Source: Moniliella sp. 'wahieum'
Lineage: Eukaryota; Basidiomycota; Moniliellomycetes; Moniliellales; Moniliellaceae
Length of the DNA stretch: 64,000 nt
Assembly (NCBI GenBank): GCA_003971905.1
Contig: RSEE01000021.1
Coordinates: 186,001-250,000, forward strand
Direction: 5' to 3'
Shown: positions 21,167 to 33,308 of the stretch, piece after piece
How positions within the stretch are numbered: position 1 is the stretch's first letter
Layout of the letters: every line of letters starts with the position of its first letter
Translations under genes and position numbers: made by a program
The notes under the pieces: generated by a model
Databases searched by the model: none
The model's input: the letters and a program-made list of their open reading frames with translations, nothing else
Told to the model about the DNA's origin: nothing

Positions 21167-22996
21167 ATGTCCGACTTTGTTGCGCCTGTGCATGCGCCCC
21201 CCCTCGGCGACGACAAGAGCATGGCCAAGTTCCCCAGCAACGCCGATCTGCCCACCACGCACGTCGTCGCCGCTGGCGAGGACCAGCGTCACTTGTCGGA
21301 CGACGACGAGCTGGCCGAGCGCATGGGCCATCACAGCGAATTTGCTCGTGAGTTCAAGAGCATGAGCACCATCTCCTTTGCCTTTTCCATCATGTGCGTA
21401 TTCACCACCGCTCTTCCCTCCTACCCTCTCTGTCCTTGGGCGCGTTGGGCGCCCCCCCGTCCCCGAGCCCATCAAACTGACTGTTATCGCAGGGGTCTCG
21501 TTTCCTCTGTCGCCACCACGTTCAACTCGCCATACCAATCAGGTGGCCCCACTGCCGTCGTTTGGGCCTGGTTCATGGGCTCCTGCTTCAACCTCACCCT
21601 CGGTTCGGCCATTGCTGAGCTCGTCTCGGCCTATCCTTCGGCTGGTGGCCTGTACTCTGCTGCTGGTCTGGTGGTTCCCCGCCGCTGGGCGCCGTTGGTT
21701 GCTGGGTTACTGGCTGGCTCAACTTTACTGGCCAGATTGCCGGCATTGCCGGCACGGCTTGGGGGTTGTCTTCGATGCTCTGGGCGTACGCGTATGTGGC
21801 CAATGGATATATTCCCGCGCCCAACAGCTACGGTTCCAACACGGGCGCCTATGTGGGCCTGTACATTGCCATCATGGTCATTCACGGTGCGATCTGCTGC
21901 TTCCCCAACAAGTGGCTGGCCCGCTTCACCTCAAGCTATGTGTTTATCAACTTGGGTGCGACTGTTGTCACGTCCATCGTGTGCCTCGCTCGTACGCCCC
22001 GGACCAGATGTGAGCTCGCACGATGCCGTGGGCAACCTCCAAGACCTGACTGGCTGGGGCTCCAAGGCCATGGGCCTCTTTGTCGGCTTGCAATCGGTCC
22101 AGTTTGTCATGACGGACTATGACGCGAGTGCGCACATGTCTGAGGACATTGCGCGTGCCTCGTTTGCTGCTCCAGTGGCCATCTTTGTTGCTGTAGTGGC
22201 ACCGGGTTGTTTGGCCTCTTCCTCAACATTGCCCTCGTCTACTCTTCTGGTGGAATGGACTTGAGTGATGTGACCACTATGCCCGGAGAGCTGATCTTTG
22301 CTCAGATTCTGCGCGTGCGTGCTACCAAAGTGGGCTTCCTCATTATCTGGCCCTTCATTATGGCCACGGCCTGGTTTGTCATTCAAACCGCGCTCCAGGC
22401 CAATGCTCGCTCCTTCTATGCCTTCTCGCGCGATGGTGGCTTGCCCGACCGCAAGTTCTTTGCCAAGGTTAGCAAGAAGACCAAGCAGACGGTCAATGCC
22501 GTCTGGCTCGTCGTCTTCCTTTGCATCATTCTCATTTTCCTTGCGTTTGCCTCGCGGGTCGCCGTCGGCCATCTTTTCCCTGTCGGCTGTGGGTATGGAC
22601 ACGTCCTACCTCATCCCCATTGTCTGCCGCCAAATTTTCCAAAACCACCCCGACGTGCAATTCAAGCCGGGTCCCTTTTACCGGCCAAGGCCTGCTGTCG
22701 CGCGTGGTGAACGGCATTGCTATTGTTTGGACGTCGTTTGAGGTGACGGTGCTGTGCTTCCCGGTGATTCGGGACTATGACGCGTCGACGTTCAATTACT
22801 CGTGGGTCGTTGCGCTGGGAATTTTGTTGTGCTGGCAATGATTTGGTACGCGGCGTATGCGTGGCGCACGTACCACGGCCCCGTCTCGTCGCTGCACAAG
22901 TCCCAGCTCGACAAGCTGGGCGTGGTGGACCGCGACAATGACCCCAGTGCCGAGTCGGACAGCCGGCCCGACACGCAGTCGGAAAAGGACCTTTGA
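21167..22996 (+). CDS. amino-acid/GABA/choline permease (APC superfamily)
   Basis: Twelve-TM proton symporter of the Uga4/Hnm1/Bat1 type. The start ATG at 21167 (caccATGTCC) opens MSDFVAPVHAPP. Exon 1 ends at 21393; the intron 21394-21492 splices IM to GLVSSVATTFNSPYQSGGP. Then come the family hallmarks: LGSAIAELVSAYPSAGGLY (TM2-3), TGQIAGIAGTAWGLS, GWGSKAMGLFVGLQSVQF, DASAHMSEDIARAS, a YAFSRDGGLPDRKFFAKV loop, MDTSYLIPIVCRQIF, and FNYSWVVALGI. It ends SESDSRPDTQSEKDL-like, TGA at 22994. Frame changes near 21690, 22000, 22195, 22560, 22690 and 22830. Substrate is not predictable. Confidence 0.85.
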
Positions 22997-23974
22997 AGAG
23001 CGCACCCCCCCCATCTTTTTGGGTTTGCTGGATACCTGTTTTTGCTTTTTGCTGGGCTTCACCCTGTCTATATATCGCACCAGGCCGTCGGCTTGGCATT
23101 GCTTCTGTCGGCGTTGTGGCCTCGCACCAACTACTTCACCTTCCACATCTTGTACGACTAGAAAAACACAAATTGATGATCGATCAATCGCTTTAATGTT
23201 CCTCCGGCTCTCCTCTCGATGCACGTCGTGTGGTATAGAAAAAACAACCCACTACTAGTAGGATGGGACACGAACCAGATGGTTTTCAGCCCTGGTTCGG
23301 GGTAACCGGTAATTGGGATGGGTTGACTTGCCGCTCGGTTCTGGGGGTTCTTCTTGCATTTGGGAAAGATCATCGCCAATTGGGGCGTACTATATTTATG
23401 TGGAGCACACAGGGAGGAAGTTTCATCCTTCCAATGCACCTTTTCGGGGGTGCTGCATCGGAGAGGGGCAAGCCTGGCTTGTGTGCATGTCAGGTAGCGC
23501 GGATAGACGAGCGGGCGAGTTGGTGATTCGTGAGCCAAGATGAGGGCGAGTGTGCCCAGGGGGCGGAAGGACTTGCCCTGAAAGACACCACGTTGGACCA
23601 GAGCCTCCCTTCTCTCGCTGCAGACCTGGGTGACAGCCAGAGCGCTCGGGCTATGGCGGCCGGTGGATTGGAGGGGGAGCGTCCCTCAGCGGCGCAGCGC
23701 GCACGGCGTCCGACATGGCTACGAAACAGGCGGCACAGGGTGCGGTGGGCTCAGTCAACTTGAACGTTCAATGTTCAATGCGCCCTGGGACAATCGGCCA
23801 CCTGTCACGTGCCCCACTCACACGCCTCGTCCGCCCCCGCCGGCTGGTCCCGGCCCGGCCCGTGCACATCCGGCTGCGCCGTTGAAAAGATGCCCGCTTC
23901 CGGCCGGCCGGAGGCGACCCCACCAGGCGACCCCGCCGTCCTCGCTGCCGCCACCGACCTCGCTATTGCCCCCC
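22997..23974. other. intergenic, no gene recognised
   Basis: 3' flank of the permease and upstream region of PEX11. A TTGAACGTTCAATGTTCAATG word stands at 23760-23780. Otherwise I see nothing. Confidence 0.5.
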
Positions 23975-24933
23975 ATGTCCGCCACCCCGGACGTCCCAGA
24001 CACCTCCGCTCTCGTCCATCCGCCCCGCGCACCGCCACCGACAATGTGCTCGGCTGCTTCCACCGCCTCCCGCCCCTGCCTGCCCTCGACCACCTCCTCC
24101 GCTTTCTTTCCACTTGGGGCGGCACCGACAAGGCGCTGATGCTGACCCAGTATGGACTCAAGATTGTCATTGCTCTCTTGCGTCTGTCTGCCCTTGTGCG
24201 CTTGCGCGCGTCGGCCAAGAGCGCGCCTTCCCTCGACTCGGCCTCCATCGCGCTCGTCCCGCCACTATCTAAGCTGAGCGCGCTCTGCTCCGACGCTCGT
24301 GTGCTCTACCGCATTTGGACCACCCTGGGCATTGTCCAGTGGATGGTATCCATGGAGCGCACGCCGCCGCTAACAAGACCTTGCTCAATATTGAGCGTCT
24401 TCAAGGCTGGAGCATGCTCATTTATGGACCCCTCGAGGCAGCCGCCTACCTTGCTGGGCACGGGATCCTGCCCATCTCGGTGCCAGCTCAGAACAAGCTG
24501 TGGCTCCACTCTTGCCGGCTGTGGGCTGCCTACACGGTCCTTCAGCTCGCCCACATTGCTGAGGACAGCCGCTTGCTCCGTGCCGATGCCCGAGCATTGG
24601 CCAAGAGCGCTCGTGCCCCCCCGCCCGCGCTTTCCACTGCCTCTGCCTCGGCTGTAGCCGAAAAGGAGCCATCGTCGGCATCCAAGTTGCAAGAGGCCAA
24701 AAAGGCGTTGGCCCAGCGCAAGGATGCTTTGGTCACCGACTTGTTTGTCCAACTAGGTTACCTTCCCTGACTGCTCACTGGTACGTTGTTCCTCCCGCAC
24801 GGCCATAGGGCCGCACGCTAACTTTGGCTCTAGGTCCCTCGAGGCTGGCTTCCTGCCGGACGTTTTGGTGGGTGTGTTTGGGGTTATTGCCTGCGCTGCT
24901 GGTATTCGGCGTACATGGGCAGCAACTGCGTGA
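23975..24933 (+). CDS. PEX11-type peroxisomal membrane protein
   Basis: Peroxisome elongation/division factor, closest to the PEX11C group. The start is MSATPDVPDTSALVHP. After a short leader come LPALDHLLRFLSTWGGTDKAL, LTQYGLKIVIALLRLSALV (amphipathic membrane-bending region), SDARVLYRIWTTLGIVQW, then NIERLQGWSMLIYGPLEAAA, and a C-terminal TM exon SLEAGFLPDVLVGVFGVIAC ending at TGA 24931. Intron 24781-24833 has a CGCTAAC branch site; it splits the Trp codon of LTAHW. Frame changes near 24030 (C-run), 24365 and 24770 (CCC for CCCC, which otherwise makes a premature TGA). About 300 residues, normal for the family. Confidence 0.85.
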
Positions 24934-26362
24934 CCTGCTTACTAGCTGCTTACATCTCTTGATGTACATACTAATTGTACCATTCGGCGTTGCAGCCGAT
25001 GAGCTAGACCTCCAGCGGCAAAATGCAGCCAATACACTTGGGGGGGTTGGACCGCTAGTTACTGGTGTCAGGTTTCTGGGTGAGCAGGATTACCGGCCAT
25101 CGGTTGAGGGGGGGTACCGGGCCGTTTTGTGGTCCGGTTCTCACGAAGCGAGTTGCTAGTGTGTTACGGGCTTGTGCCGAGGCACTTCGTGTGCGCGGGT
25201 ATGTCGAACGAGCTTGGGTGGTTTGTAGCCAGGCAACCAAGCTTGGGCGAAAACAGTATTGAAGGCGACAACTAGGACGCGTGGGAGCTCAGCTGTTTGG
25301 ACTGGAGGAGACCCACCGGGGATGGGCGCATTGCAGCAGAATCAATCCGTTCAATATCATTCCAGGGGGCGTTTGGCAAAGGGAAATGTGCATCCCCTGC
25401 ATGCACCTCTTCGGAATCATTTGGGATCGTAGTGTAGCTGGCTGCTCACGGATCCTAAAGCCTATAACTCCTGCGCCTAGGTCAACGAGTCTTTCACGGG
25501 GCCCGGTTCAACCTGCGAGAGCAGCGTCATTTTTGCTATGGTAGTGCGGAACAGAAGCACTTCTAGCCGTTACAGCCTCGTCGTACTAGAACGGGGTCCA
25601 TCTGGTATGTACGGGGCACTGGTACCCGCGTCCATGTTTGATTAGCTCAATTCATGAAACGACTGATGGAAGACCAAGAGTGGAGCAGGCGTTGAACCGC
25701 TGTGCTGCCTATATCACGGGATGGGGAGGGAGGGGGGGTGCGGACTGGAGTCTCAATAACAACCGTTTTCAACGGCCTCAATCTTTGTGGCCTACATATT
25801 GAACGGAAAGTGGATCGTGGAGGGACACATGTGGTCCGGCTCAAGCCCCTCAATAGAGAACACGGTCACACAATACAGCTCAAAGGCTCCAATGGGTCAG
25901 ACTGAAAGACAAGGTGATGGCAAACGAAGCGCATGTCAACTTGCCTCAGCTTGCAAGACCACCGAGGTCGTCATCAATCGCAGACCATAACCAAATTGGG
26001 AAGGTTGAACAGACCAACACCGGGAGGAGACGAGTGTGATGGAGGGCTGACCAGAAGCTCAATGGACCAGGAATGTAAAAAGTCCTTGTAGACAAAATGA
26101 AAGCCCCAAAGCAGTAGAGGAGTGCACTCCTGGAGGCATTCAGACGCCATTGAAAGTCATTGGCCCCAATTGATGTGCCTATTCCACACCAATGCACGGG
26201 AACAGGGCACGAAGGGAGGAGGGAACGAAGGAACTCTGCCGTGCCTCCCAATGCAATAAGGGGAGGACCGGGGCCAAGAAACGCGATGAAGAAACTGAAG
26301 GCAGAACGGGTGACGTGGTCTAGGCCATGGATGTTCAGGTCGTTGCGCTGCCACTGTGTACG
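24934..26362. other. no confident gene; long frame downstream of ARF6
   Basis: On the minus strand the ARF6 reading frame stays open for about 135 codons past its TGA, down to 25946. It encodes hydrophobic stretches such as FSFFIAFLGPGPPLIALGG and ALLYCFGAFILSTRTFYIPG. This may be chance or a separate small membrane protein. Nothing else is recognised. Confidence 0.3.
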
Positions 26363-28062
<1,700 letters not shown>

Positions 28063-28320
28063 ATGATGGAAGAGGCCAAAATAGCATACCGGAAGGTGGC
28101 GCATGAGGTGCACGAGGAGACGGAAATACTCGTGGGATTCCAGGAAAATGAGCTGCATTGACCCAGTTATTAGAGCAAAAACTGAATGCTACAAGAACGC
28201 CAAAAAGTACCAGGTACGCATTCACAACCGTTCCTCCTCCTGTTCATACCGAGACACGCGGCTACTATTCCACCCAACTGGCCAACAAGAGTCTCATTTG
28301 TGGAGGTAGTTCATCGCTCA
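28063..28320 (+). mobile_element. unidentified dispersed element, copy C
   Basis: Starts with a short open frame reading MMEEAKIAYRKVAHEVHEET. At about 28190-28300 it shares with copies A and B the block AAGAACGCCAA..AAGTACCAGG and the spaced block CGCGGCTACTATTCC. The word GAGGTGCACGAG upstream is also present upstream of copy B. Degenerate; family unknown. Confidence 0.35.
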
Positions 28321-28888
28321 CGTGTAGTACCACACTCATTCCTAGCTGTATCCACTCTCGTGGGTCATATCCAGGTTCTACGCGAGAAAGGGAGGGAGTC
28401 AGAGGATCCTGTGGCGTGCTGGCGACCCCACTGCGGCTTCCTCATCTCTCTCTGTGGTTGCGGCACGAGCTACCAGCACCCGCCGGATGAGCGAGCCTGG
28501 CAAGCACAGCGTACCTTGGACGCTGTCTTCAGCTGTTTGCACATTATGCATGCTATGAAAGCAGAGGTAGGGAATATAGGTCCCGAGTGGGCCATCATTG
28601 GAGGTGGAGACCATAGCAATCTGGGAAATTGGAGCTGGCAACCGTAGTCATAACAACCCTACCAATACGGTCACGGGCTGGTGACCGGTGATCATCGATT
28701 AGTGTACTTTAACTATTCAGATACAACCCTAGCGCCACTTCCCGCAGCAGGGAAGCCCATTCCACGCGATCGGTTGGTGGCCAGAGTAGTGATCGACCCA
28801 CCGACCAAGTATTCCTAAGTGTGCCTTTGGTCACCGCCGATTCTGCCATGAGTTGCGTCGTTAAGGGCCCAGCCTCAGGCTCAGCAGC

Positions 28889-29264
28889 ACAAGATTCCCA
28901 TCATGCTGACTAGCCGCAATCTCAATAAGAAGCTCGAGAAGGGTATGCTTTCTTTGCCTGTGTCGCAGAGTACGTTTGGCTGACCATTTCTCGTTTCAGT
29001 TTGCTCGGACTTGGTAAAACGCGCTCTAAAGACAAGGGTCTGCGTGTCAAGCGCCCCGTCCGCCTTCCGACCAAGGTTCTTTCGCACGTTGTGCGCAAGT
29101 CGCCCTGTGGTGAAGCTAGGCTCCAAGACCTGGGACCACTTTGAGATGAAGATATCCACAAGCGTCTGATTGACTTTTCCGGCACTTCGGAGGATGTCCG
29201 TCTCATCACCCGCTTCAACTTGGAGCCCGGTGTTGAGGTGGAGGTCACCATCATTGACGCTTAA
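28889..29264 (+). pseudogene. RPS20: ribosomal protein uS10 (RPS20), 5'-truncated damaged copy
   Basis: Encodes the body of 40S protein uS10: KIPIMLTSRNL, then an intron 28943-28999 (GTATGC..TTTCAG), [43 protein letters not shown], and the strongly conserved tail [16 protein letters not shown] with TAA at 29262. The usual N-terminal residues are not found upstream; a CTCAGGCTCAG word sits there instead. A G is missing near 29035. A CTAG tetramer lies at 29116-29119 and an extra AT at about 29151-29157 (GATATCC); these are not homopolymer changes. Intron retention excludes a processed copy. A sequencing-damaged real gene is the alternative. Confidence 0.7.
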
Positions 29265-29516
29265 GTCATGGTCATGGCCCCTTCATCGCGGTCCAGGACG
29301 CCGCGTGCTGACCCCGCCTTGGGTCAATTGAGCCTCCGTCGGGGTGCACCTTTTCGTTCAAAATGTATTCATCTATCGATGTATATCTATGTCGCGTATG
29401 GGCCGTGTAGGGCATACGGGAGAAGAAAAAGCAGAAAGATGGATGAATAGTGAATGCAAGAGGATGCACTCCTACTATTGGAGCTCAATACTCAACCCTC
29501 CTGATGCGCCCATCCA

Positions 29517-29583
29517 GACTCATAGTACAGTGGTCAAGCACATATCCATACGGAGGACCGGGTTTCGATTCCCCGTCGAGTCA
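29517..29583 (+). tRNA. tRNA-like relic (Asp-like)
   Basis: GACTC..GAGTC acceptor ends pair, the D-arm ATAGTACAGTGGTCA equals that of eukaryotic tRNA-Asp, and the T-arm CCGGGTTTCGATTCCCCG keeps the B box. One acceptor base and about six bases of the anticodon arm are missing (66 nt instead of 72), so no anticodon can be read. Probably a tRNA pseudogene or the head of a tRNA-derived SINE. Confidence 0.55.
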
Positions 29584-29639
29584 CGTTTTCACTCTGTCCA
29601 CCACTAGTCACTCCCGGGTTGCTCCTCTCACACCTCCAA

Positions 29640-29727
29640 CTCGCTCAGGGGGGGGGGGCGAAGGCAGTTGCCCTCCGACCGGGGGCCCTATGGTTGGCGG
29701 TGGTGATGGTGGTGGTGGTGGTGTGTA
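29640..29727. repeat. G-run and (GGT)n tract
   Basis: A G11-class run near 29648 and a GGTGATGGTGGTGGTGGTGG stretch at 29699-29725. Confidence 0.8.
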
Positions 29728-30190
29728 ACGAATCTGCTTAGCCTAAGCGCTTAGCTGTCCGGCGGGGTACATGCATGGTGGGGCTGGCGGTCCTGTACGT
29801 ACTAGGCCACAAGGCGCCTTATCGATCACCGGTCACCGTTCAACCAACCCCTATTTGACCTCCGAGGAAGCCTCCACCTGTGTATACTGCAGCGAACCCC
29901 TGTCTTTCCAGGTGTAGCACTGGTGTGGCAGAATGCTTCAGATAGACTTTAGCGCTTTAACCACCACCCTGATGATTCGCGTGATTGCATGCTCTGCTCT
30001 CTCTCCCATGGTTCTTCACCAAATTCTCTCTCTGCATTAACAAGACTAAAACTGCTAGAAGGAAATGGCGTTTGGAATCCGCCACTTTATTCAACAGGCA
30101 GTATTTCCTTTTTAGGTGCCTTACGAATGCCTTACGCAGCAATAACCCTTTTCCTGGAGGGCAAGAACATTCTCCACAGCCACTGTAGCT

Positions 30191-30395
30191 CATCATGCAT
30201 CATGATGTGCATGATGATGCAATGCAATACGCCACCAACTGCCTGCTCTCTGGTCTTCTGTCTGCAACACTGATGCACTGATGCAATTGATGGACTGATG
30301 TACTGATGGACTGATGCTGATCGGATACGGAGTACTGATGTACTGATGCATGATGGTACTGATGCATGATGGTACTGATGCAATGCTTGATGCAT
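30191..30395. repeat. CTGATG / CATGATG cluster
   Basis: Units ACTGATGG, ACTGATGT and GATGCATGATGGTACT recur over about 200 bp, with the larger 15-base unit TACTGATGCATGATGG twice at 30340-30372. Confidence 0.85.
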
Positions 30396-30797
30396 TTGGA
30401 ATCCGAGCAAGCACCTGGGCGCTGCTCCACATTGCTCCCTGTTCGCGCTCCTTTGCCTGCCCGATACAGATAGCAAAAGCGATCGCAATTTGAAGGCGGT
30501 GAAGGGTCCAGCCGCCCTGCCCAGCCCTGCCCCGCCTGGACCAGCCCCAAACAATGGCAGCTGTGGGTGTCTCTGTTGTTCCTGTTGATCGTCAGCGCGT
30601 CAGCGCCTCGCGCGTCACTCACAACGTCAAGGATCAAGGATCGATCAAGCTTCAAGCGTCAAGGCTTTGGGCCTCAGATCCGCAGAGGCGCTCAGGCGCT
30701 CAAGGCGCGTTCGCCTTCAGACCTTCGCGCTTCTCAGATCTCAGACTGAGATATCAGCGTCCAAGAAACACATCACCGACAGGGAGTCTGTTGGGGA

Positions 30798-30830
30798 GTT
30801 ACTAGTTACTAGTTACTAGTTACTACTACT
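30798..30830. repeat. (ACTAGT+T)3 palindromic heptad
   Basis: Three perfect ACTAGT T units, then (ACT)n. Same palindrome as at 42875 and 49313 but with T as spacer. Confidence 0.9.
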
Positions 30831-31059
30831 ACTTATCGATGTTCGATGATGGATGTCGATGTATGAACAAGTCAAAGCACCGACGCCACTCTTCGCGCTA
30901 CAGCCTGGTACGGCCTGCTATGGCAGGCTATGGTACCAACACGATGGACATCTGAGGCCCCTCAGGCATCCGGCCCAAGGCCTGAACCCCAGGCCTTTAA
31001 GCTTTAAGTCTCAACGCTTCTATTGGGGGCTTTGGAATTGATGCAATATCGACGCCTCA

Positions 31060-31150
31060 ACAACTTGAAGCTTTTGAAGCTTGAAGAGCTTGAAGCCAAG
31101 AGCTTGAGCGTTCCTTGAGCGTTCCTTGAGCACTTGGAGCTAGCGTGAAG
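31060..31150. repeat. (G+AAGCTT) heptads, inverted orientation
   Basis: TTGAAGCTTTTGAAGCTTGAAG and GCGTTCCTTGA direct repeats; the AAGCTT palindrome here has G, the complement of C, as spacer. Confidence 0.8.
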
Positions 31151-32127
31151 GGCTTGGAGTGGGATGCGTTAAGACCGTGCACGCGGCGAGCACGCGAGTT
31201 TGCTTGCGCGTGAGAACGAAGCGCGATTCTGGAAGCGCTGCTGCACAAAGCGACGCACTGCACACTTGCGAGAGCTCCGTCTCGGGTGAGACAGGCTATG
31301 CGGCTTGCACAGCAATTAGGGCACACAATAAGGCACGCAATTTAGTATTTACGTTCCACGTCACTAGTTATTCGCTCCCGCTTCCACCGCCTCCGGCTCC
31401 TGTTCGCACCCTCCGGAGAACTACTCTATGCGCGCTTCCCCAACACAGAGAACAACACGCAACAGCTCCAACAGTTATCGATTATCGACGTGAATCAGTG
31501 ATCCCTACTGTTCCATCATGCGTCTTGCGTCTTGCATCAGATGCGCCTCTTCCGCTGCAGGGCGCAGGACATCCGTCTGAATGGGGACGGGAGTGGGATC
31601 GTGAGATGCTGTTAGTTAATAGTGTTGAGCGCGTGGGGCATGTGTGGGATACATATGTTCGGACATCTCGGGGCCGCCACAGCTGTGTGTCCTTCTGGCC
31701 GCTTCATCGATCATCGATCATCGCGCTCATCGAGATACTCCTTAATCATTGTTCACGCATTCACGTCCATGCATCATGCACCCTTTCCATACGCGCGGTG
31801 GTCTGCGGTGGTGTGGAGAGCATCCTGTCCGCGACCTGCGTTGAATACGTTGAAGGGAGAGTCCGTGCACGGTACTCCCGTCGCTCTCGCGAATCGCTGT
31901 GGAGGGGGGCGGTCAGGCAGGCTACGTACACAGTCCCTGTGCTACCCCTGCAACGAACGCACGAACCAGCCTCCCTCCCTTTGGGGCTATGCACTACGCC
32001 CATGGCGAGAGAGGCTGGATCCAGTGCAGATCACGCACGCAGATCACGCACAGCTCCTCCACCGGCTCCATCGCACCCTGGCGAGGTCTGGGTACCGTGC
32101 ACCAGCAATATGGTCCGACCGGCAATC

Positions 32128-32170
32128 CCCTTGGAAGCTCGAGGCTTGAAGCTTCAAGGCTTGAAGCTGT
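32128..32170. repeat. GCTTGAAGCTTCAAGGC palindrome cluster
   Basis: Inverted-repeat arrangement of AAGCTT words (GAGGCTTGAAGCTTCAAG then GCTTGAAGC), about 260 bp upstream of the CipC-like gene. Confidence 0.75.
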
Positions 32171-32329
32171 CGAGCGGGTGCTGTGGCATGTCACTGGGTC
32201 TGCCAGGCCACCTCGTGGAGGCTTGAGAGGGAAGCACGTGCACAGTCCCCCTCTGGCCAACCCACCCCACCCCACCAACTGATCCGTGCACCGCCTCTGC
32301 AAAGCTTTAGTAGTCCCCGCGCACACGGT

Positions 32330-32430
32330 TTCAAGCATAAAAGGAGCCCCTTCAACCCGTTTCCCTTCTTTCCCCACCCACCCCACCTCTTCCCCACCTC
32401 CTCTTTCCGTTCAAGTCATCTCTCTGCACA
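32330..32430 (+). promoter_or_regulatory. core promoter of the CipC-like gene
   Basis: A TATA-like CATAAAAGG at about 32334-32342, followed by a pyrimidine-rich run (ccacctcctctttccgttcaagtc) up to the start codon, as in strongly expressed fungal genes. The context is cacaATGG. Confidence 0.5.
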
Positions 32431-32808
32431 ATGGGCTTCTTTGGCGAGGACCACTACAACACCGTCGACAACTACGACGGCTCGGACGAGCACAAGGCTA
32501 AGCTCTCGCACGAGGTGCTTGGCGGTGCCGCTGCCTTCGCTGCCGCTAAGGGTATGTTCATCGTCCCCTTCACTGGAAGGAAGGAGTTGATTTGCTGACC
32601 CTGGTATGACAATTCATCAGCTTACGAGGACCACCGCGCCCAGAACGGCGAGCCGGACGACCACGCCCGCGCCAAGGAGGTCCTTGCTGGCTTCGCTGGT
32701 GCCGCTGTCGACCGCCTGGCCGAGACCAAGGGTCTCGACTTCGTCGACCGTGAGCGTGCCAAGCGTGAGGCTGAGAACCAGTCCTACCAGCAGTTCGGCT
32801 ACAACTAA
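32431..32808 (+). CDS. CipC-like protein (DUF3759)
   Basis: Small, soluble, stress- or antibiotic-induced fungal protein; molecular role unknown. Two exons, 32431-32551 and 32621-32808, give 102 residues with no frame problem. MGFFGEDHYNTVDNYDG is the typical start, followed by HEVLGGAAAFAAAKAYEDH (Ala-rich helix) and KEVLAGFAGAAVDRLAETKG, then DRERAKREAENQSYQQFGYN at the end. The intron (gtatgt..catcag, 69 bp) has a TTGCTGACC branch site. The clean reading frame shows that accurate stretches exist in this assembly. Confidence 0.9.
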
Positions 32809-33308
32809 AGCTGTTCAGCTTACGCCTGGTCATGGCGCGGGCCACTGTTGCGTCTGTCCTGGCCCCGCACCCTCCTCCAGTCAGAGGCTGCAGGCCCAGG
32901 ACTAGCATAGTTGGCCCCATTTCAATGTGGATTATCATAACCCGTTCTACTTGATCCCGTAGCGTTTGTCTAGAATGCGTCCGAGGGGTGGAAGAAGGTT
33001 AGACGTTACGTCCCCATCAGTGTGGAGCAACGCGCGCGAGTTTACCCCACACGCAGCGGTCTTCTTCGGTTGGAAGTTCCGCCCGTAATTAATAATTCCG
33101 CAGGCTCACGTTTGCGGTGCACGGGTCCCTAGCCTCGCGCCGACGGCAGGCAGCAGTTGGTGCACCATGACCCCACCACCACCACGCCGACGCCAGGTCA
33201 GACCGGGGAGGATGGCACCCATCGTTCCCAGTCGCTCCACGCGGAGCAATCAGAGGCGGGGGGAGCAACAGCAACTCCTCTGCTGAAACCCAGACGGGTG
33301 TAGCTGAC
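32809..33308. other. intergenic, nothing seen
   Basis: 3' flank of the CipC-like gene and upstream region of SAM50. No repeats or genes noted. An earlier SAM50 start or exon could lie here. Confidence 0.5.

Larger units (their letters stand above)
29728..32329. other. intergenic, array-rich, no gene recognised
   Basis: About 2.6 kb of repeats and words before the CipC-like gene; the main arrays are listed separately. AGGCGCTCAGGCGCTCAAGG at 30689-30708 is another example of a palindromic core with a single-C spacer. Confidence 0.5.

Noticed and set aside
20437-21351. 304-codon frame upstream of the permease
   Set aside because: Antisense and out-of-frame relative to the real exon 1; low-complexity Arg/Ala content.
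20897-22264. 455-codon frame running through the permease
   Set aside because: Only parts of it are in the permease frame; the real start is the ATG at 21167 and an intron lies at 21394-21492.
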